This document shows positions 19,396 to 28,183 of a DNA stretch of 64,000 nucleotides, piece by piece (the stretch's first letter is position 1; each line of letters opens with the position of its first letter). The translations under genes and the position numbers were made by a program. The stretch comes from an uncultured Rhodopila sp. Lineage in GTDB: Bacteria > Pseudomonadota > Alphaproteobacteria > Acetobacterales > Acetobacteraceae. A model generated the notes under the pieces. It was not told the DNA's origin. It searched no databases and saw nothing but the letters and a program-made list of their open reading frames with translations. The stretch is from the NCBI RefSeq assembly GCF_903944925.1, contig NZ_CAJATU010000086.1, positions 53,249 through 117,248 on the forward strand, given 5' to 3'.

Positions 19396-19522
19396 CAATA
19401 CAGTTCGTGATGTTTCACCGGCCTCACGCCCATCGGCGGCGTGATTGAAAGACTTTGTCCAGGAGAAACTGCCTCCCACGGACTCCGACACCTCGCTGAC
19501 CATCCCGCAAAGGTTTAAACAC

Positions 19523-20347
19523 ATGAGTCAACACGCCTCTTCCACGCTTCGGATACCTAACGAGACAGTTCTGCCGGCGCCGCGCCGTCGGGTTGCCCTG
19601 CCGGCCGGGGTCGCGCTGGCGTCCGCCGTCGCGCTCGCGGCATGCTCTCCCGTGCCGAGCAACCTGCCGCCCGCGCCGCTGGAGCCCGAGGCCACGGCCG
19701 TCAGCGCCGCCAGCCTGCCCGCCTATCACATTCAGGTCGGCGATGTGCTTGAAGTCCGCCTCATGCTGAATCCGGAGTTGAATGAAGAGGTTACGGTTCG
19801 TCCCGACGGCCACATTTCGACGACGGTGGTGCCGGACGCGGTTGCCTATGGCCAAACGCCCGCCCAGTTGTCCGAGTTCCTGCGCCATGCCTACAGCCAC
19901 GATCTGCAGAATCCGCGGGTGTCCGTGGTGGTTAAATCGTTCGCCCCGACGCGCGTTTATGTCGGTGGCGAAGTGAATACGCCGGGCGAGTTCATTACGG
20001 TCGGTCCGACGTTGACCTTGTCCCAGGCCATTGCGCGGGCGGGCGGAACCAAGCTCAGCAGCGATGACACGTCCGTGTTCATCATTCGGCGCGGCGCCGG
20101 CGACAAGCCTGAAGTGCTGTCCACGAAGTGGAAGGCCGTGCGGCAGGGTCGCGATGCGGAGGCCGATGTCCGGCTGGCGCCCTATGATGTCGTGTATGTG
20201 CCGAAGCTTGGCATCGCCGAAGTGTATCAGTTCTACAACCAGTATATCGGCCAGTTCGCCAATCCGAGCTTCGGATTCTCTTATCTGCTGAACCCGACAA
20301 CGGCTGGCACCAACATTATCGGCGGTACCACCACGACGACGCACTGA
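19523..20347 (+). CDS. Wza-type polysaccharide export lipoprotein
   Basis: An outer-membrane polysaccharide export protein that forms part of the channel for capsule or exopolysaccharide. It has an N-terminal lipoprotein signal with lipobox LAAC near residue 41. The Poly_export domain follows (YHIQVGDVLEVRLMLNPEL, VRPDGHISTTVV), then a SLBB-like domain (VYVGGEVNTPGEF, LTLSQAIARAGG). The ATG at 19523 places the signal peptide near the start and follows an AAGG site. It stands alone, without wzc or synthase genes, and is driven by the sigma-54 promoter upstream. Confidence 0.88.
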   Translation: MSQHASSTLRIPNETVLPAPRRRVALPAGVALASAVALAACSPVPSNLPPAPLEPEATAVSAASLPAYHIQVGDVLEVRLMLNPELNEEVTVRPDGHISTTVVPDAVAYGQTPAQLSEFLRHAYSHDLQNPRVSVVVKSFAPTRVYVGGEVNTPGEFITVGPTLTLSQAIARAGGTKLSSDDTSVFIIRRGAGDKPEVLSTKWKAVRQGRDAEADVRLAPYDVVYVPKLGIAEVYQFYNQYIGQFANPSFGFSYLLNPTTAGTNIIGGTTTTTH

Positions 20348-20353
20348 TGCAAT

Positions 20354-20380
20354 TGCGGCGCCGGACGATCCGGCGCCGCA
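20354..20380 (+). terminator. Terminator-like hairpin after the export gene
   Basis: A perfect 11-base-pair stem, TGCGGCGCCGG and CCGGCGCCGCA, with loop ACGAT starts seven bases after the stop codon. It lacks a downstream T-run, so it may act as a 3' stabiliser or a Rho-assisted terminator. Confidence 0.55.
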
Positions 20381-20559
20381 GCAGCCGCTTGAGCCGGACT
20401 ATCCCGGGCCAAGACCTGCGTGCCGATCGGCGAAGGCCCGCAGGTGCGTGAGAGTCGTCGAGCCAATGCACGGGCTCAGACGGTCGGTCGATTTATCGAT
20501 CGACCGGGGCGCCGGCATCGCAAAGTCGTTCCACACCCGACCCGTATGAGGCCTTCCGG

Positions 20560-20883
20560 ATGCTGCTGGCAGGGACATTCACGGGGCTTGATCCGGAAAG
20601 CCGCCGTAGCCTGTCGGACTGGCTCGACGCGATGCCGATCGGCACTCAGGCTGGCGCAGGCCGCATCGATTCAGTGGTGGATCTCTCCCGGCGGCCATGG
20701 AGGGTAACCGACGCCAGCGCCATCATAGGCGTGTTCGAAAAAGGCATGGATTCCGCATCGTGGCTTATCATCGGACACCAAGCCCTTTGGACCCTGGTAC
20801 GATGTGAAGATAGCACGGTTTCGGAAACGTGTTCGACGCTCCGGGAGATACTAACCCTGGTTAACGCCGAGTTGTCCGATTGA
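20560..20883 (+). CDS. Small hypothetical protein, 107 residues
   Basis: Not recognised. The ORF begins with ATG after a GAGG nine bases upstream and encodes a soluble acidic protein with no obvious membrane segment or motif (LDPESRRSLSDWLDAMPIG near the start, REILTLVNAELSD at the end). It ends four bases before the convergent stop of the sigma-54 activator. It could be real or an accidental open frame. Its composition is less Arg/Pro-rich than typical shadow frames in this window, which is the main support. Confidence 0.4.
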   Translation: MLLAGTFTGLDPESRRSLSDWLDAMPIGTQAGAGRIDSVVDLSRRPWRVTDASAIIGVFEKGMDSASWLIIGHQALWTLVRCEDSTVSETCSTLREILTLVNAELSD

Positions 20884-20886
20884 CGC

Positions 20887-22080
20887 TCACACCTGAACGG
20901 CCGTTTCGCTCCGCGCGAACGGCGGGACCGCCAGTCCGCGCTTCAGCTCAATACCATGCCGCCGAAGCATACGATACAGTGTTACTCTCGAAACACTCAG
21001 CGCATGCGCGGTTGAGGTGATATTCTCGTCGGTCCGTGCCAGCGCATCGACCAGGACAGCGCGCTCCTCCGCCGAACCGGGCCTGGGCACGGCGTCAGGT
21101 TTCGGCGGCGCCGCCGGAGCGTCCTCCAGCCCGATCAGCCCGGAGGGTCCGATTGCTGCGCCGTCGCCGACAATCACGGCGCGCCGCACCACGGACATCA
21201 GTTCCCGGACATTGCCGGGCCAGCGATGGCGCTGCAGCGCCGCCATCGCGTCCGGGGTGAACCCGTCTACCGAACGGTTGAAATCGCGCGCCGCGATCCG
21301 CAGGAAATGCTGCGCCAATTGCGGAATATCCTCCGCGCGGTCTCGCAATGGCGGCACCGGCAGCGTCAGCACGTTCAGGCGGTAATACAGATCCTCCCGG
21401 AAGCGGCCGTCGCTGATGGCTTGTGCCAACCGCACATTTGTTGCGGACACGATGCGAACATCCAGGTTGATGGTGTCGCGCCCGCCGAGGCGCCTGATCT
21501 GCCCCTCTTGCAGGAAGCGCAGCAGATGCGCTTGCAAATCAATCGGCATATCGCCGATTTCGTCCAGAAACAGAGTGCCGCCGTTGGCGGTCTCGATCTG
21601 GCCCAGGTTGCGGGTGGCCGCGCCGGTAAAGGCGCCCTTTTCGTGTCCGAACAGCTCGGATGCCACCAGCCCGGACGGGATTGCCGCGCAATTGACCGCC
21701 ACGAAGGGTCCGCGCGCCCGGGCGGAGGCGTCATGGATGGCACGCGCCAGCAATTCCTTGCCGGTTCCGCTCTCACCGGTGATCAGCACGGGTTCGTCGG
21801 TCTGCCCGAAGCGGCCGAGCAGCGCCGCGATCCGGCGCATCGCCGGGCTGTCGCCGACAATCGCCTGCGTTATCGACTTAGCGGCAACCGTGCCCCGATC
21901 CACCGTTTCGTAAAGCCGGCTGAGCAACGTGGGGTCTTCCGCGGCGCGTTCCAGCAGCAGCCGGGCCAGGCGTTGCGCCGGAACGCGAGCCAGATCGTCG
22001 AAGCTGACGCACATCGCCGCGGCCAGGCCGTCGCGTGACGGCACTGGTATTTCCCGCGACAAAGGCTGACCGTCTGGCAT
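20887..22080 (-). CDS. Sigma-54-dependent enhancer-binding regulator
   Basis: A 397-residue activator of RpoN promoters. After a short N-terminal region without a visible receiver domain, the AAA+ domain shows Walker A GESGTGKE (102-109), the sigma-54 contact loop GAFTGA (149-154), Walker B GGTLFLDEIGDM and the RWPGNVREL motif. A Fis-type helix-turn-helix closes the protein (ENITSTAHALSVSRVTLYRMLRRHGI). Lacking a receiver, it may be controlled by its own level or by a ligand. The nearest strong sigma-54 promoter is at 19380, upstream of the polysaccharide export gene. Confidence 0.92.
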   Translation of the reverse strand: MPDGQPLSREIPVPSRDGLAAAMCVSFDDLARVPAQRLARLLLERAAEDPTLLSRLYETVDRGTVAAKSITQAIVGDSPAMRRIAALLGRFGQTDEPVLITGESGTGKELLARAIHDASARARGPFVAVNCAAIPSGLVASELFGHEKGAFTGAATRNLGQIETANGGTLFLDEIGDMPIDLQAHLLRFLQEGQIRRLGGRDTINLDVRIVSATNVRLAQAISDGRFREDLYYRLNVLTLPVPPLRDRAEDIPQLAQHFLRIAARDFNRSVDGFTPDAMAALQRHRWPGNVRELMSVVRRAVIVGDGAAIGPSGLIGLEDAPAAPPKPDAVPRPGSAEERAVLVDALARTDENITSTAHALSVSRVTLYRMLRRHGIELKRGLAVPPFARSETAVQV

Positions 22081-22121
22081 CCTGGGTTGGTTCCGTATGT
22101 AAAGGCGTCAGGCGCCTGTCT

Positions 22122-22133
22122 CGTCACGTGACG
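22122..22133. promoter_or_regulatory. Perfect 12-base palindrome upstream of the activator gene
   Basis: CGTCACGTGACG lies 42 bases upstream of the activator start. Fis-type domains bind palindromes of this kind, so autoregulation is a reasonable inference. The spacing also allows control of the divergent gene at 22276. Confidence 0.4.
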
Positions 22134-22275
22134 TGTTATCGTAAAGCTCGCGCGGACGGGATCACGAGCGCGTGGCGCGGCATCATCAGATGGAGATCGT
22201 GACAATATCGTTCGCTGTAAAAAAATGCACGGACCGCATGCCATCGTGTTCACGTCAGCAACGGAGGTCGAGTTT

Positions 22276-23088
22276 ATGACAGCATCACAACGTGTAGATC
22301 GCGCGAATTGTTCTGGCCTCGTACACGCTTCCGTGCTTAAACGCGTCGGCATGCGAAACCTTCTCTGCCTTATGCTGGTCATGCCCGGGATCGCGATGGC
22401 CGGCCAGGACTCCGGTCCCCGGCCGGTGGCCGCCAGGACCGTCGCTTTGCTGCAGGTCGCGCCTCGGCCGATCGCGCGGCAAACGGCGTATGCGGGGGAT
22501 CCGGGGACGTTATGCGAGACGGCGGTGACCTCGGCCGAGTTCTCCGGCAGCCTGCCGCCACGCCTGCTGCACGCGATCAGCCTGACCGAAAGCGGGCGCA
22601 TCGATCCGAAAACCGGATCGGTCAAGGCGTGGCCCTGGACGCTCAACGCCGAGGGCGAGGGCCATTTTTTCGAAACCCGGGACGACGCCATCCAAGCGGT
22701 CAAGGCGTTGCAGGCCCGCGGCGTGCAGTCGATCGATGTCGGCTGCACGCAGGTGAACCTGATGTACCACCCGCATGCCTTCGCCTCGCTGGAGGACGCT
22801 TTCGACCCGCGCAGCAACGCCACCTACGCGGCCAGGTTCCTGAACGCGCTGTATGCCGAGGGCAAAGACTGGTCGCGGGCGATCGCTGCCTATCATTCGG
22901 AGACGCCGGCGCTGGGCGATGCCTACCGCGTCCTGGTGATGGCGCGTTGGCGAGACCCTGACCTGCGCGAAGCCCGCCCGGTCGGGGCCAACGCGTATCA
23001 GGATTTCGCCCGCGACGGTCAGGCGTACGGCGCCTTCACGTCCACCGGACGCGTTTACGGCGCGTTCACAATGGGCGCGGGACGATAG
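22276..23088 (+). CDS. Lytic transglycosylase-like (SLT domain) protein
   Basis: A probably secreted peptidoglycan-cleaving enzyme. The region after the signal (MRNLLCLMLVMPGIAMAGQ) contains LPPRLLHAISLTESGR, which carries the catalytic Glu-Ser of the SLT fold. The segments VGCTQVNLMYHPHAFASLEDAFDPRSNATYAARFL and IAAYHSETPALGDAYR match the same family. The ATG at 22276 was chosen for its GGAGG eight bases upstream, giving a long signal-peptide n-region. An ATG at 22351 is the alternative. It is divergent from the sigma-54 activator, consistent with remodelling the wall for polymer export. Confidence 0.82.
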   Translation: MTASQRVDRANCSGLVHASVLKRVGMRNLLCLMLVMPGIAMAGQDSGPRPVAARTVALLQVAPRPIARQTAYAGDPGTLCETAVTSAEFSGSLPPRLLHAISLTESGRIDPKTGSVKAWPWTLNAEGEGHFFETRDDAIQAVKALQARGVQSIDVGCTQVNLMYHPHAFASLEDAFDPRSNATYAARFLNALYAEGKDWSRAIAAYHSETPALGDAYRVLVMARWRDPDLREARPVGANAYQDFARDGQAYGAFTSTGRVYGAFTMGAGR

Positions 23089-23110
23089 CATCGCCGGTGG
23101 CTGCTGGCGC

Positions 23111-23443
23111 TCAGGCCAGGGCCAGCACCACCACGCCGGCGCAGATCATTGCAATCGCACCCACCTGCATCGCGCCCATCGGCTCGGCGAAGCCATAGTG
23201 CCCGATCAGCGCGGCCGCGACATAGGACACCGCGGTGCAGGGCAGGGCGACCGACATCGGAATCCGGCGCAGCGCGACGATATACAGCAGCGCCGATCCG
23301 CCATACACGAAAAGCCCGGACACCGTGCGTAGATCCAGCAACTGGGCCAGGAAGTCGGGCGCCGCGGCCCCCGCCTTCAGCAGCGTCTGGCCCGCCATGC
23401 TGGAGACGATCGCCGCGGCCAGCGCTGTCCAATAGAGGCTCAT
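23111..23443 (-). CDS. Small EamA/SMR-like membrane transporter (ArnE-like)
   Basis: A 110-residue protein with four predicted transmembrane helices (AALAAAIVSSMAGQTLLKAG, VSGLFVYGGSALLYIVAL, VALPCTAVSYVAAALIGHYG, AIAMICAGVVVLALA). Its length and the second-helix Gly-rich motif fit single-domain drug/metabolite transporters such as ArnE and EmrE. Its four-base overlap with the upstream GT2 gene points to flipping of a lipid-linked sugar made by that enzyme rather than drug efflux. This is inference from context. Confidence 0.75.
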   Translation of the reverse strand: MSLYWTALAAAIVSSMAGQTLLKAGAAAPDFLAQLLDLRTVSGLFVYGGSALLYIVALRRIPMSVALPCTAVSYVAAALIGHYGFAEPMGAMQVGAIAMICAGVVVLALA

Positions 23444-24441
23444 GTTCGGCTTCCCGTGATCTGCGTGTTGCGCCGGACGTGGCGCACGGTGCCCTGCGGC
23501 TTGCCGTTGGCCGACAGGAATGTGCGGCCGACATACTCACCCAGGATCCCCAGGATCATCGACTGCACGCCTGATACCAGCAGCAGCACCGCCATGGTGG
23601 AGGCCCAGCCGGACGGGGTCTGATGGATGAACAGCGCCTCCGCTATCGTTGCGACCGCGCCCAGGGCGCCAAGGATCGACATCGCGATCCCGGCCCATAC
23701 CGCCAGCCGCAGCGGCGCCAACGAGAAGCTGGTGGCGAGGTTCAGCCACAGTCGCACCAACCGCGTCAGCGTGTAGTTGGAGCGTCCTTCGAGCCGCGGC
23801 AGATGGTGCACCTCGATGCTGTCGATGCGCTGGGTCACCTGCATGATCAGGCCGTCTACATAGGGATAGGGGCCGCTGTACCGGGTCACCGCCTGCACCA
23901 CCAGAGCCGACATGCAGCGGAACGACGACAGATAAAGCCACTTCGGCTTGTCCAGCAGCCGATCGGCGACCGCGTTGGCAAAACGGCTGCCGAGGTTGCG
24001 CCAGGCTGCGTGCTGCTTCAGCCCATAACGGGTGTAGACCACGTCCCAGTCGCCGAGGCGGGCATGGTCATACAGCTTGACCACTTCCTCCGGCGGATTT
24101 TGCAGGTCGTCGTCCATGGTGATGACGAAATCGCCGCGCGCCTCCCTCAGGCCGGTCATCACCGCGTTATGCTCGCCGTAGTTGCGGGCATGCTCGACAT
24201 AGACCAAGGGCACCCGGGCGGTGGCCAGCAGTTCCGCGCAGACCTCGGCGGAGTTGTCCGGACTACCGTCGTTCACCAGCACGATTTCCAGGCCGCCAGC
24301 CGGATGCAGGTCGGACAGCGCATCGACCAGCCGCCCGATGGTGGCGGCACCGCGATAGACCGGGACGACAATAGACAGGCCGGGGCGCGGGGGGGGCGCA
24401 ACCGGTAGCGAGGCGTCAACCTGACTCAACGAGTCGTTCAT
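23440..24441 (-). CDS. Family 2 glycosyltransferase (polyprenyl-phosphate sugar transferase type)
   Basis: A 333-residue DPM1/ArnC-like enzyme that moves a sugar from a nucleotide donor to a polyprenyl phosphate. The GT-A domain shows LSIVVPVYRGAATI, VLVNDGSPDNS, the metal site VITMDDDLQNPPEE and HARNYGEHNAV. Two C-terminal transmembrane segments follow. The ATG at 24441 overlaps the stop of the methyltransferase gene by four bases. With the small flippase downstream it forms a compact module for modifying an extracytoplasmic glycan. Confidence 0.88.
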   Translation of the reverse strand: MNDSLSQVDASLPVAPPPRPGLSIVVPVYRGAATIGRLVDALSDLHPAGGLEIVLVNDGSPDNSAEVCAELLATARVPLVYVEHARNYGEHNAVMTGLREARGDFVITMDDDLQNPPEEVVKLYDHARLGDWDVVYTRYGLKQHAAWRNLGSRFANAVADRLLDKPKWLYLSSFRCMSALVVQAVTRYSGPYPYVDGLIMQVTQRIDSIEVHHLPRLEGRSNYTLTRLVRLWLNLATSFSLAPLRLAVWAGIAMSILGALGAVATIAEALFIHQTPSGWASTMAVLLLVSGVQSMILGILGEYVGRTFLSANGKPQGTVRHVRRNTQITGSRT

Positions 24442-25151
24442 GGCTTCTCCGCAACCGCCAACACTGACCCTCCGGCCGGAAGCGGGAAGGGCAGGCGGCG
24501 TTCGATTTCCGTCACGGCATGGAATGTCGCATCCAGCCATGGCGGAAACGGGGCGACATCGGACACCGCGTCGCCACGAGCCAGGACTTTTCGCTGCACG
24601 ATCATCAGCGGCAGCAGCAGGCCGTTCCAATAGCGCGCCCGGACGCGCCGGAACCCGGCGCGATGCAGCAAGGCGGCGGTTTGCGGCGCCGTCCACCGCC
24701 GGGCGGTCTGGACGCGCCGATCATGCGCGGAGATCAGCCACTGGTAGGCTGGCATGTTCACTACGAGACGGCCGCCCGGCCGGAGGATCCTGGCCAGCTC
24801 CATCAGCGCCGCCAGCGGGTCTACCGCGATGTGGTAGAGCACGTCGGCGGACACGGCGGCATCGAAGCTGTCACTGGCAAACGGCAGGGCGTTGACGCTG
24901 CCGCGCGCGATCGCGGCGCCGGATTTTTGCCCCGCCCGCGCCGCCGCAGCCTGGTTCCATTCGACCCCCAGGCCCATCAGGTCGGGGCGGCGATCACGCA
25001 GTATCGCCAGAAACCCCCCGGTGCCGCAGCCGGCATCGAGCACGCTGCCTCGCACGCCGGCGAGGGCATCGCACAGGCGGGCGTGCAGGGCGCGATACCA
25101 CCACATGCTCGCTTCCGCCTGATCCATCAGGGCGTATTCTGCGGCTTCCAT
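24438..25151 (-). CDS. SAM-dependent methyltransferase (class I)
   Basis: A 237-residue soluble methyltransferase. Motif I is VLDAGCGTGGFLAIL, and the post-motif segments (DAAVSADVLYHI, LRPGGRLVVNMPAY) match small-molecule methyltransferases of the Methyltransf_11 type. A TTG at 25187 could extend it, but the ATG at 25151 begins the family-like helix. It heads the operon with the GT2 and SMR-like genes, so the substrate is likely the sugar or lipid-linked product of that operon. Confidence 0.85.
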   Translation of the reverse strand: MEAAEYALMDQAEASMWWYRALHARLCDALAGVRGSVLDAGCGTGGFLAILRDRRPDLMGLGVEWNQAAAARAGQKSGAAIARGSVNALPFASDSFDAAVSADVLYHIAVDPLAALMELARILRPGGRLVVNMPAYQWLISAHDRRVQTARRWTAPQTAALLHRAGFRRVRARYWNGLLLPLMIVQRKVLARGDAVSDVAPFPPWLDATFHAVTEIERRLPFPLPAGGSVLAVAEKP

Positions 25152-25238
25152 CGGCGGGTGATTGCATCCGCGCTGCCTTAGCCGCAAGCACTGTCTGGCG
25201 AACGGGACGCAGGCGCCCCAGACTGGTGTTGCCTCGGC

Positions 25239-26918
25239 CTATGCGGTGCAGCCCTCGTCGCGCAGCAACTCCAGCACCGCCTCGGGCGGCACGTCGGCGC
25301 TGGTGAACGCCTGGCCGATGCCGCGCGCCAGAACAAAATGCAGCGCCCCGTCGCGCATCTTCTTGTCGCGCCGCATATGGCCAACCAGCATCGCGGCCGA
25401 AAACCGCCGGTTCAGCATCGATAGATCGGCCGGCAGCCCGACGGATGAGACATGCGCGATCACCCGCTCGGCATCCGCCGCCGCGCAGAAACCCAGCCGC
25501 GCCGACAGCTTGAACGCCAGACCGAGGCCGATGGCGACGCCCTCGCCGTGCAGGATGCCGCCGTCGTAGCCGTATTCGGCCTCCAGCGCGTGGCCGAAGG
25601 TATGGCCGAGATTCAGCAGGGCGCGGCCGTCGTTCGGCTTTTCCTCGCGCTCATCGTCGCCCACCACCGCGGCCTTGAAGGCGCAGGTGCGCCGGACCGC
25701 CTCGGCCTGGGCCTCCCGGTCGCCGGACACCACGGCCTTGCCGTTGCGTTCACACCAGGCGAAGAACGCGGCATCGCCGATAAGCCCGGACTTGGCGATC
25801 TCGGCATAGCCGGCACCGAGTTCCCGCGGCGGCAGGGTGGCTAAGGTGCCGGTATCGGCCAGCACCATGCGCGGCTGGTAGAACGCGCCTACCAGATTCT
25901 TGCCGCGCCGCGTGTTCACCCCGGTCTTGCCGCCGACGGAGGAATCCACCTGCGACAGCAGGGTGGTCGGGATCTGCACGAAAGGCAGCCCGCGCAATGT
26001 CGTCGCCGCCGCGAATCCGGCCAGATCCCCGACAACCCCGCCGCCGAGCGCGATGATCGCGGTGCGCCGCTCGACCGGCACCTCCAGCAACTGGTCCACC
26101 ACATTGGCGTAGCTGTCCATGGTTTTGGACATCTCGCCGCCCTCGACAACGATGGCGCTTGCCGTGATCGCCGTCTCCGCCAGCCCGCCCATCAGGGTCT
26201 GCAGGTGCAGCGCCGCCACGTTGCGGTCAGTTATCACCACGGCCCGCTTCTGCTGCAGCCGGGGCGCCAGCAAGGCACCGGCGCGGGCAAGCAGGTTGTC
26301 CCCGATAACGACATCGTAGCTGGTGCTGGAGAGGACGACATGTAGCCGCCGTGCCGGCTTCCATTCGGAAAGGGCCTGCATCACGCTGCCGGTGGTGTGG
26401 TCGGGCGGTTCGTCGCCGCAATCCACGATCACGTCAGCTTCGGCGTAGATTGGGTAACGGACCTCCATCAACTGCCGCAGCGTGTCTTCGCGGTCACGCC
26501 CGTTCAGCAGCGGCCGGTTGTCCCGCCCCGCCACCCGGCGCACCAGCGTCGGCAGGGTGCAGCGCAGCCACACCGATGTGGCTTCGGCACGGGTGGTTTC
26601 CCTGGTCTGCGGGTCCATGAACGCCCCACCGCCGAACGCCACCACCAGCGGGTCGCCTGCCAGCAGCCGGCGGATCACCCGGCGCTCCCCGTCGCGGAAG
26701 GCGGGTTCGCCGTAGCGGGCGAACAGTTCCGGGATGGTGCAGCCGGCGGCCAGTTCGATCTCCTGGTCCGCGTCGCGGAACGGCATACCGAGGCGCGCGG
26801 CCAGCCGGCGGCCGATGGAGGTCTTGCCGGCACCCATCAGCCCGACGAGCACGATGCTGCGCCCGGCGATCGTATCGGGTATCGGCTGCGTCTCCCGCAG
26901 GGCGGTGTTTTTGGTCAT
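25239..26918 (-). CDS. aroKB: Fused shikimate kinase / 3-dehydroquinate synthase
   Basis: A natural fusion of two shikimate-pathway enzymes. Residues about 20-185 are shikimate kinase (Walker A GLMGAGKTS, DADQEIE, FGGGAFMD, RPLL). Residues about 195-559 are 3-dehydroquinate synthase (EGGEMSKTM, ALGGGVVGDLAGFAAAT, PTTLLSQVDSSVGGKTGVN, LNLGHTFGHALE with zinc ligands). Separate aroK and aroB often adjoin in proteobacteria; here they form one frame without a stop. At 559 residues both domains are full length. The gene is divergent from a small membrane-protein/xerD operon. Confidence 0.96.
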   Translation of the reverse strand: MTKNTALRETQPIPDTIAGRSIVLVGLMGAGKTSIGRRLAARLGMPFRDADQEIELAAGCTIPELFARYGEPAFRDGERRVIRRLLAGDPLVVAFGGGAFMDPQTRETTRAEATSVWLRCTLPTLVRRVAGRDNRPLLNGRDREDTLRQLMEVRYPIYAEADVIVDCGDEPPDHTTGSVMQALSEWKPARRLHVVLSSTSYDVVIGDNLLARAGALLAPRLQQKRAVVITDRNVAALHLQTLMGGLAETAITASAIVVEGGEMSKTMDSYANVVDQLLEVPVERRTAIIALGGGVVGDLAGFAAATTLRGLPFVQIPTTLLSQVDSSVGGKTGVNTRRGKNLVGAFYQPRMVLADTGTLATLPPRELGAGYAEIAKSGLIGDAAFFAWCERNGKAVVSGDREAQAEAVRRTCAFKAAVVGDDEREEKPNDGRALLNLGHTFGHALEAEYGYDGGILHGEGVAIGLGLAFKLSARLGFCAAADAERVIAHVSSVGLPADLSMLNRRFSAAMLVGHMRRDKKMRDGALHFVLARGIGQAFTSADVPPEAVLELLRDEGCTA

Positions 26919-27107
26919 GGTCGCTCATAGTAGCACAACACGCGGAACAGGCGACGGCCCGCATGGCAGATGCGTCCGGCAAACTGCGGTATCGGCTTTC
27001 CTTCGCAGCCGATAGCTAATATTTTGGATCGGTATCTGATTCCCGCGGCGAGTCGCATCGCCTCGCCGCGCACCGGACGCCACAGCCGCTATCCCTCAGG
27101 AGCTTTG

Positions 27108-27251
27108 ATGATTCGCATTTTCCTGTTCGTCGTGGCGGCCGGACTGGTGCTGATGGCCATCGGCGTGGTGATGCTGGGCACGTTCCCGCCGACACCGCAG
27201 CCGCATGCGGTGGAAAAGGTCGTCCCGAACGACAGGTTCACCGCGCATTGA
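27108..27251 (+). CDS. 47-residue single-span membrane protein upstream of xerD
   Basis: The ORF starts at ATG 27108 with AGGAG six bases upstream. It encodes one hydrophobic helix (FLFVVAAGLVLMAIGVVML) followed by a short hydrophilic tail (TPQPHAVEKVVPNDRFTAH). The last base of its TGA is the first base of the xerD ATG, so the two are translationally coupled. I do not recognise a family. The strong start signals and coupling make it a likely real small gene. Confidence 0.7.
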   Translation: MIRIFLFVVAAGLVLMAIGVVMLGTFPPTPQPHAVEKVVPNDRFTAH

Positions 27252-28156
27252 TGGATCCGAAGGTCGACGCCTTCCTGGAAATGCTGACGGTGGAGCGTGG
27301 CGCGGCACGCAACACGATCGACTCTTATACCATCGACCTGGCGGACTTCGCCGGCTTCGCGATCGGCCGGGGGCAGGCGGCGGCGGCGGCGGATGCGGCG
27401 ACGTGCCAATCCTACATGGCGTCGCTCCATGCGCGCGGCCTGTCCGCCCGCACCGCCGCGCGCCGGCTTTCGGCGCTGCGGCAATTCCATCTGTTCCTGC
27501 TGCGCGACGGGGTGCGCACGGACGATCCGACCAGTCTGCTGGATACGCCGAGGCTGCCGCAGCCGTTGCCGAAATTCCTCTCCGAGGCGGAGGTCGATGC
27601 GCTTCTGGCCGCCGCCGTGGCGAAGCCCGGGCACACCGGGGCGTTGGCGCGCGCCGCTCTGGAACTGCTGTACGCCACTGGCATGCGGGTGTCCGAACTC
27701 CTGTCGCTGCCCCGCGCCGCGCTCGGCGCCCGGGCCGAGGTGATGATCATCACGGGCAAAGGCGGCAAGGAGCGGATGGTGCCGCTGTCCGATGCGGCGC
27801 GGGAGGCCGGGGCGGCTTTGCTGGCTGCCACCGCGGCGCAAAGCCGCTGGCTGTTCCCGGGCCGCGATCCGAAGCAGGCTCTGACCCGGCAGGCGTTCTT
27901 CCTGGTGCTGAAGCAGGTTGCGCTGGAAGCCGGGATCGATCCGGCGCGGGTGTCGCCGCATGTGCTGCGGCACTCGTTCGCCTCGCACATGCTGGCACGG
28001 GGGGCGGATCTGCGCAGTTTGCAGGTGCTGCTGGGGCATGCGGATATTTCGACGGTGCAGATCTACACGCATGTGCAGACCGAGCGGCTGCGCCAGGTGG
28101 TGGAGGAGCATCATCCGCTGTCGGACCGTATGGCGGCAATCAAGTCCTGCCCCTGA
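27251..28156 (+). CDS. xerD: Tyrosine recombinase XerD
   Basis: A 301-residue site-specific recombinase that resolves chromosome dimers at dif with XerC. It has the N-terminal SAM-like core-binding domain and the catalytic domain with R146 (ATGMRVSEL), K170 (TGKGGKER), H237 and R240 (HVLRHSFASHML), H263 (LGHADIST) and the nucleophile Y272. The ATG at 27251 shares a base with the preceding small ORF stop; a TTG three bases earlier is less likely. No phage or integron context is visible, supporting the housekeeping role. Confidence 0.92.
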   Translation: MDPKVDAFLEMLTVERGAARNTIDSYTIDLADFAGFAIGRGQAAAAADAATCQSYMASLHARGLSARTAARRLSALRQFHLFLLRDGVRTDDPTSLLDTPRLPQPLPKFLSEAEVDALLAAAVAKPGHTGALARAALELLYATGMRVSELLSLPRAALGARAEVMIITGKGGKERMVPLSDAAREAGAALLAATAAQSRWLFPGRDPKQALTRQAFFLVLKQVALEAGIDPARVSPHVLRHSFASHMLARGADLRSLQVLLGHADISTVQIYTHVQTERLRQVVEEHHPLSDRMAAIKSCP

Positions 28157-28183
28157 AGGCAAACCTGATCCGGCTGGCCGCCG

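Noticed and set aside
19445..19522. N-terminal extension of the export lipoprotein
   Set aside because: It would push the lipoprotein signal 26 residues inward; the ATG at 19523 is better placed.
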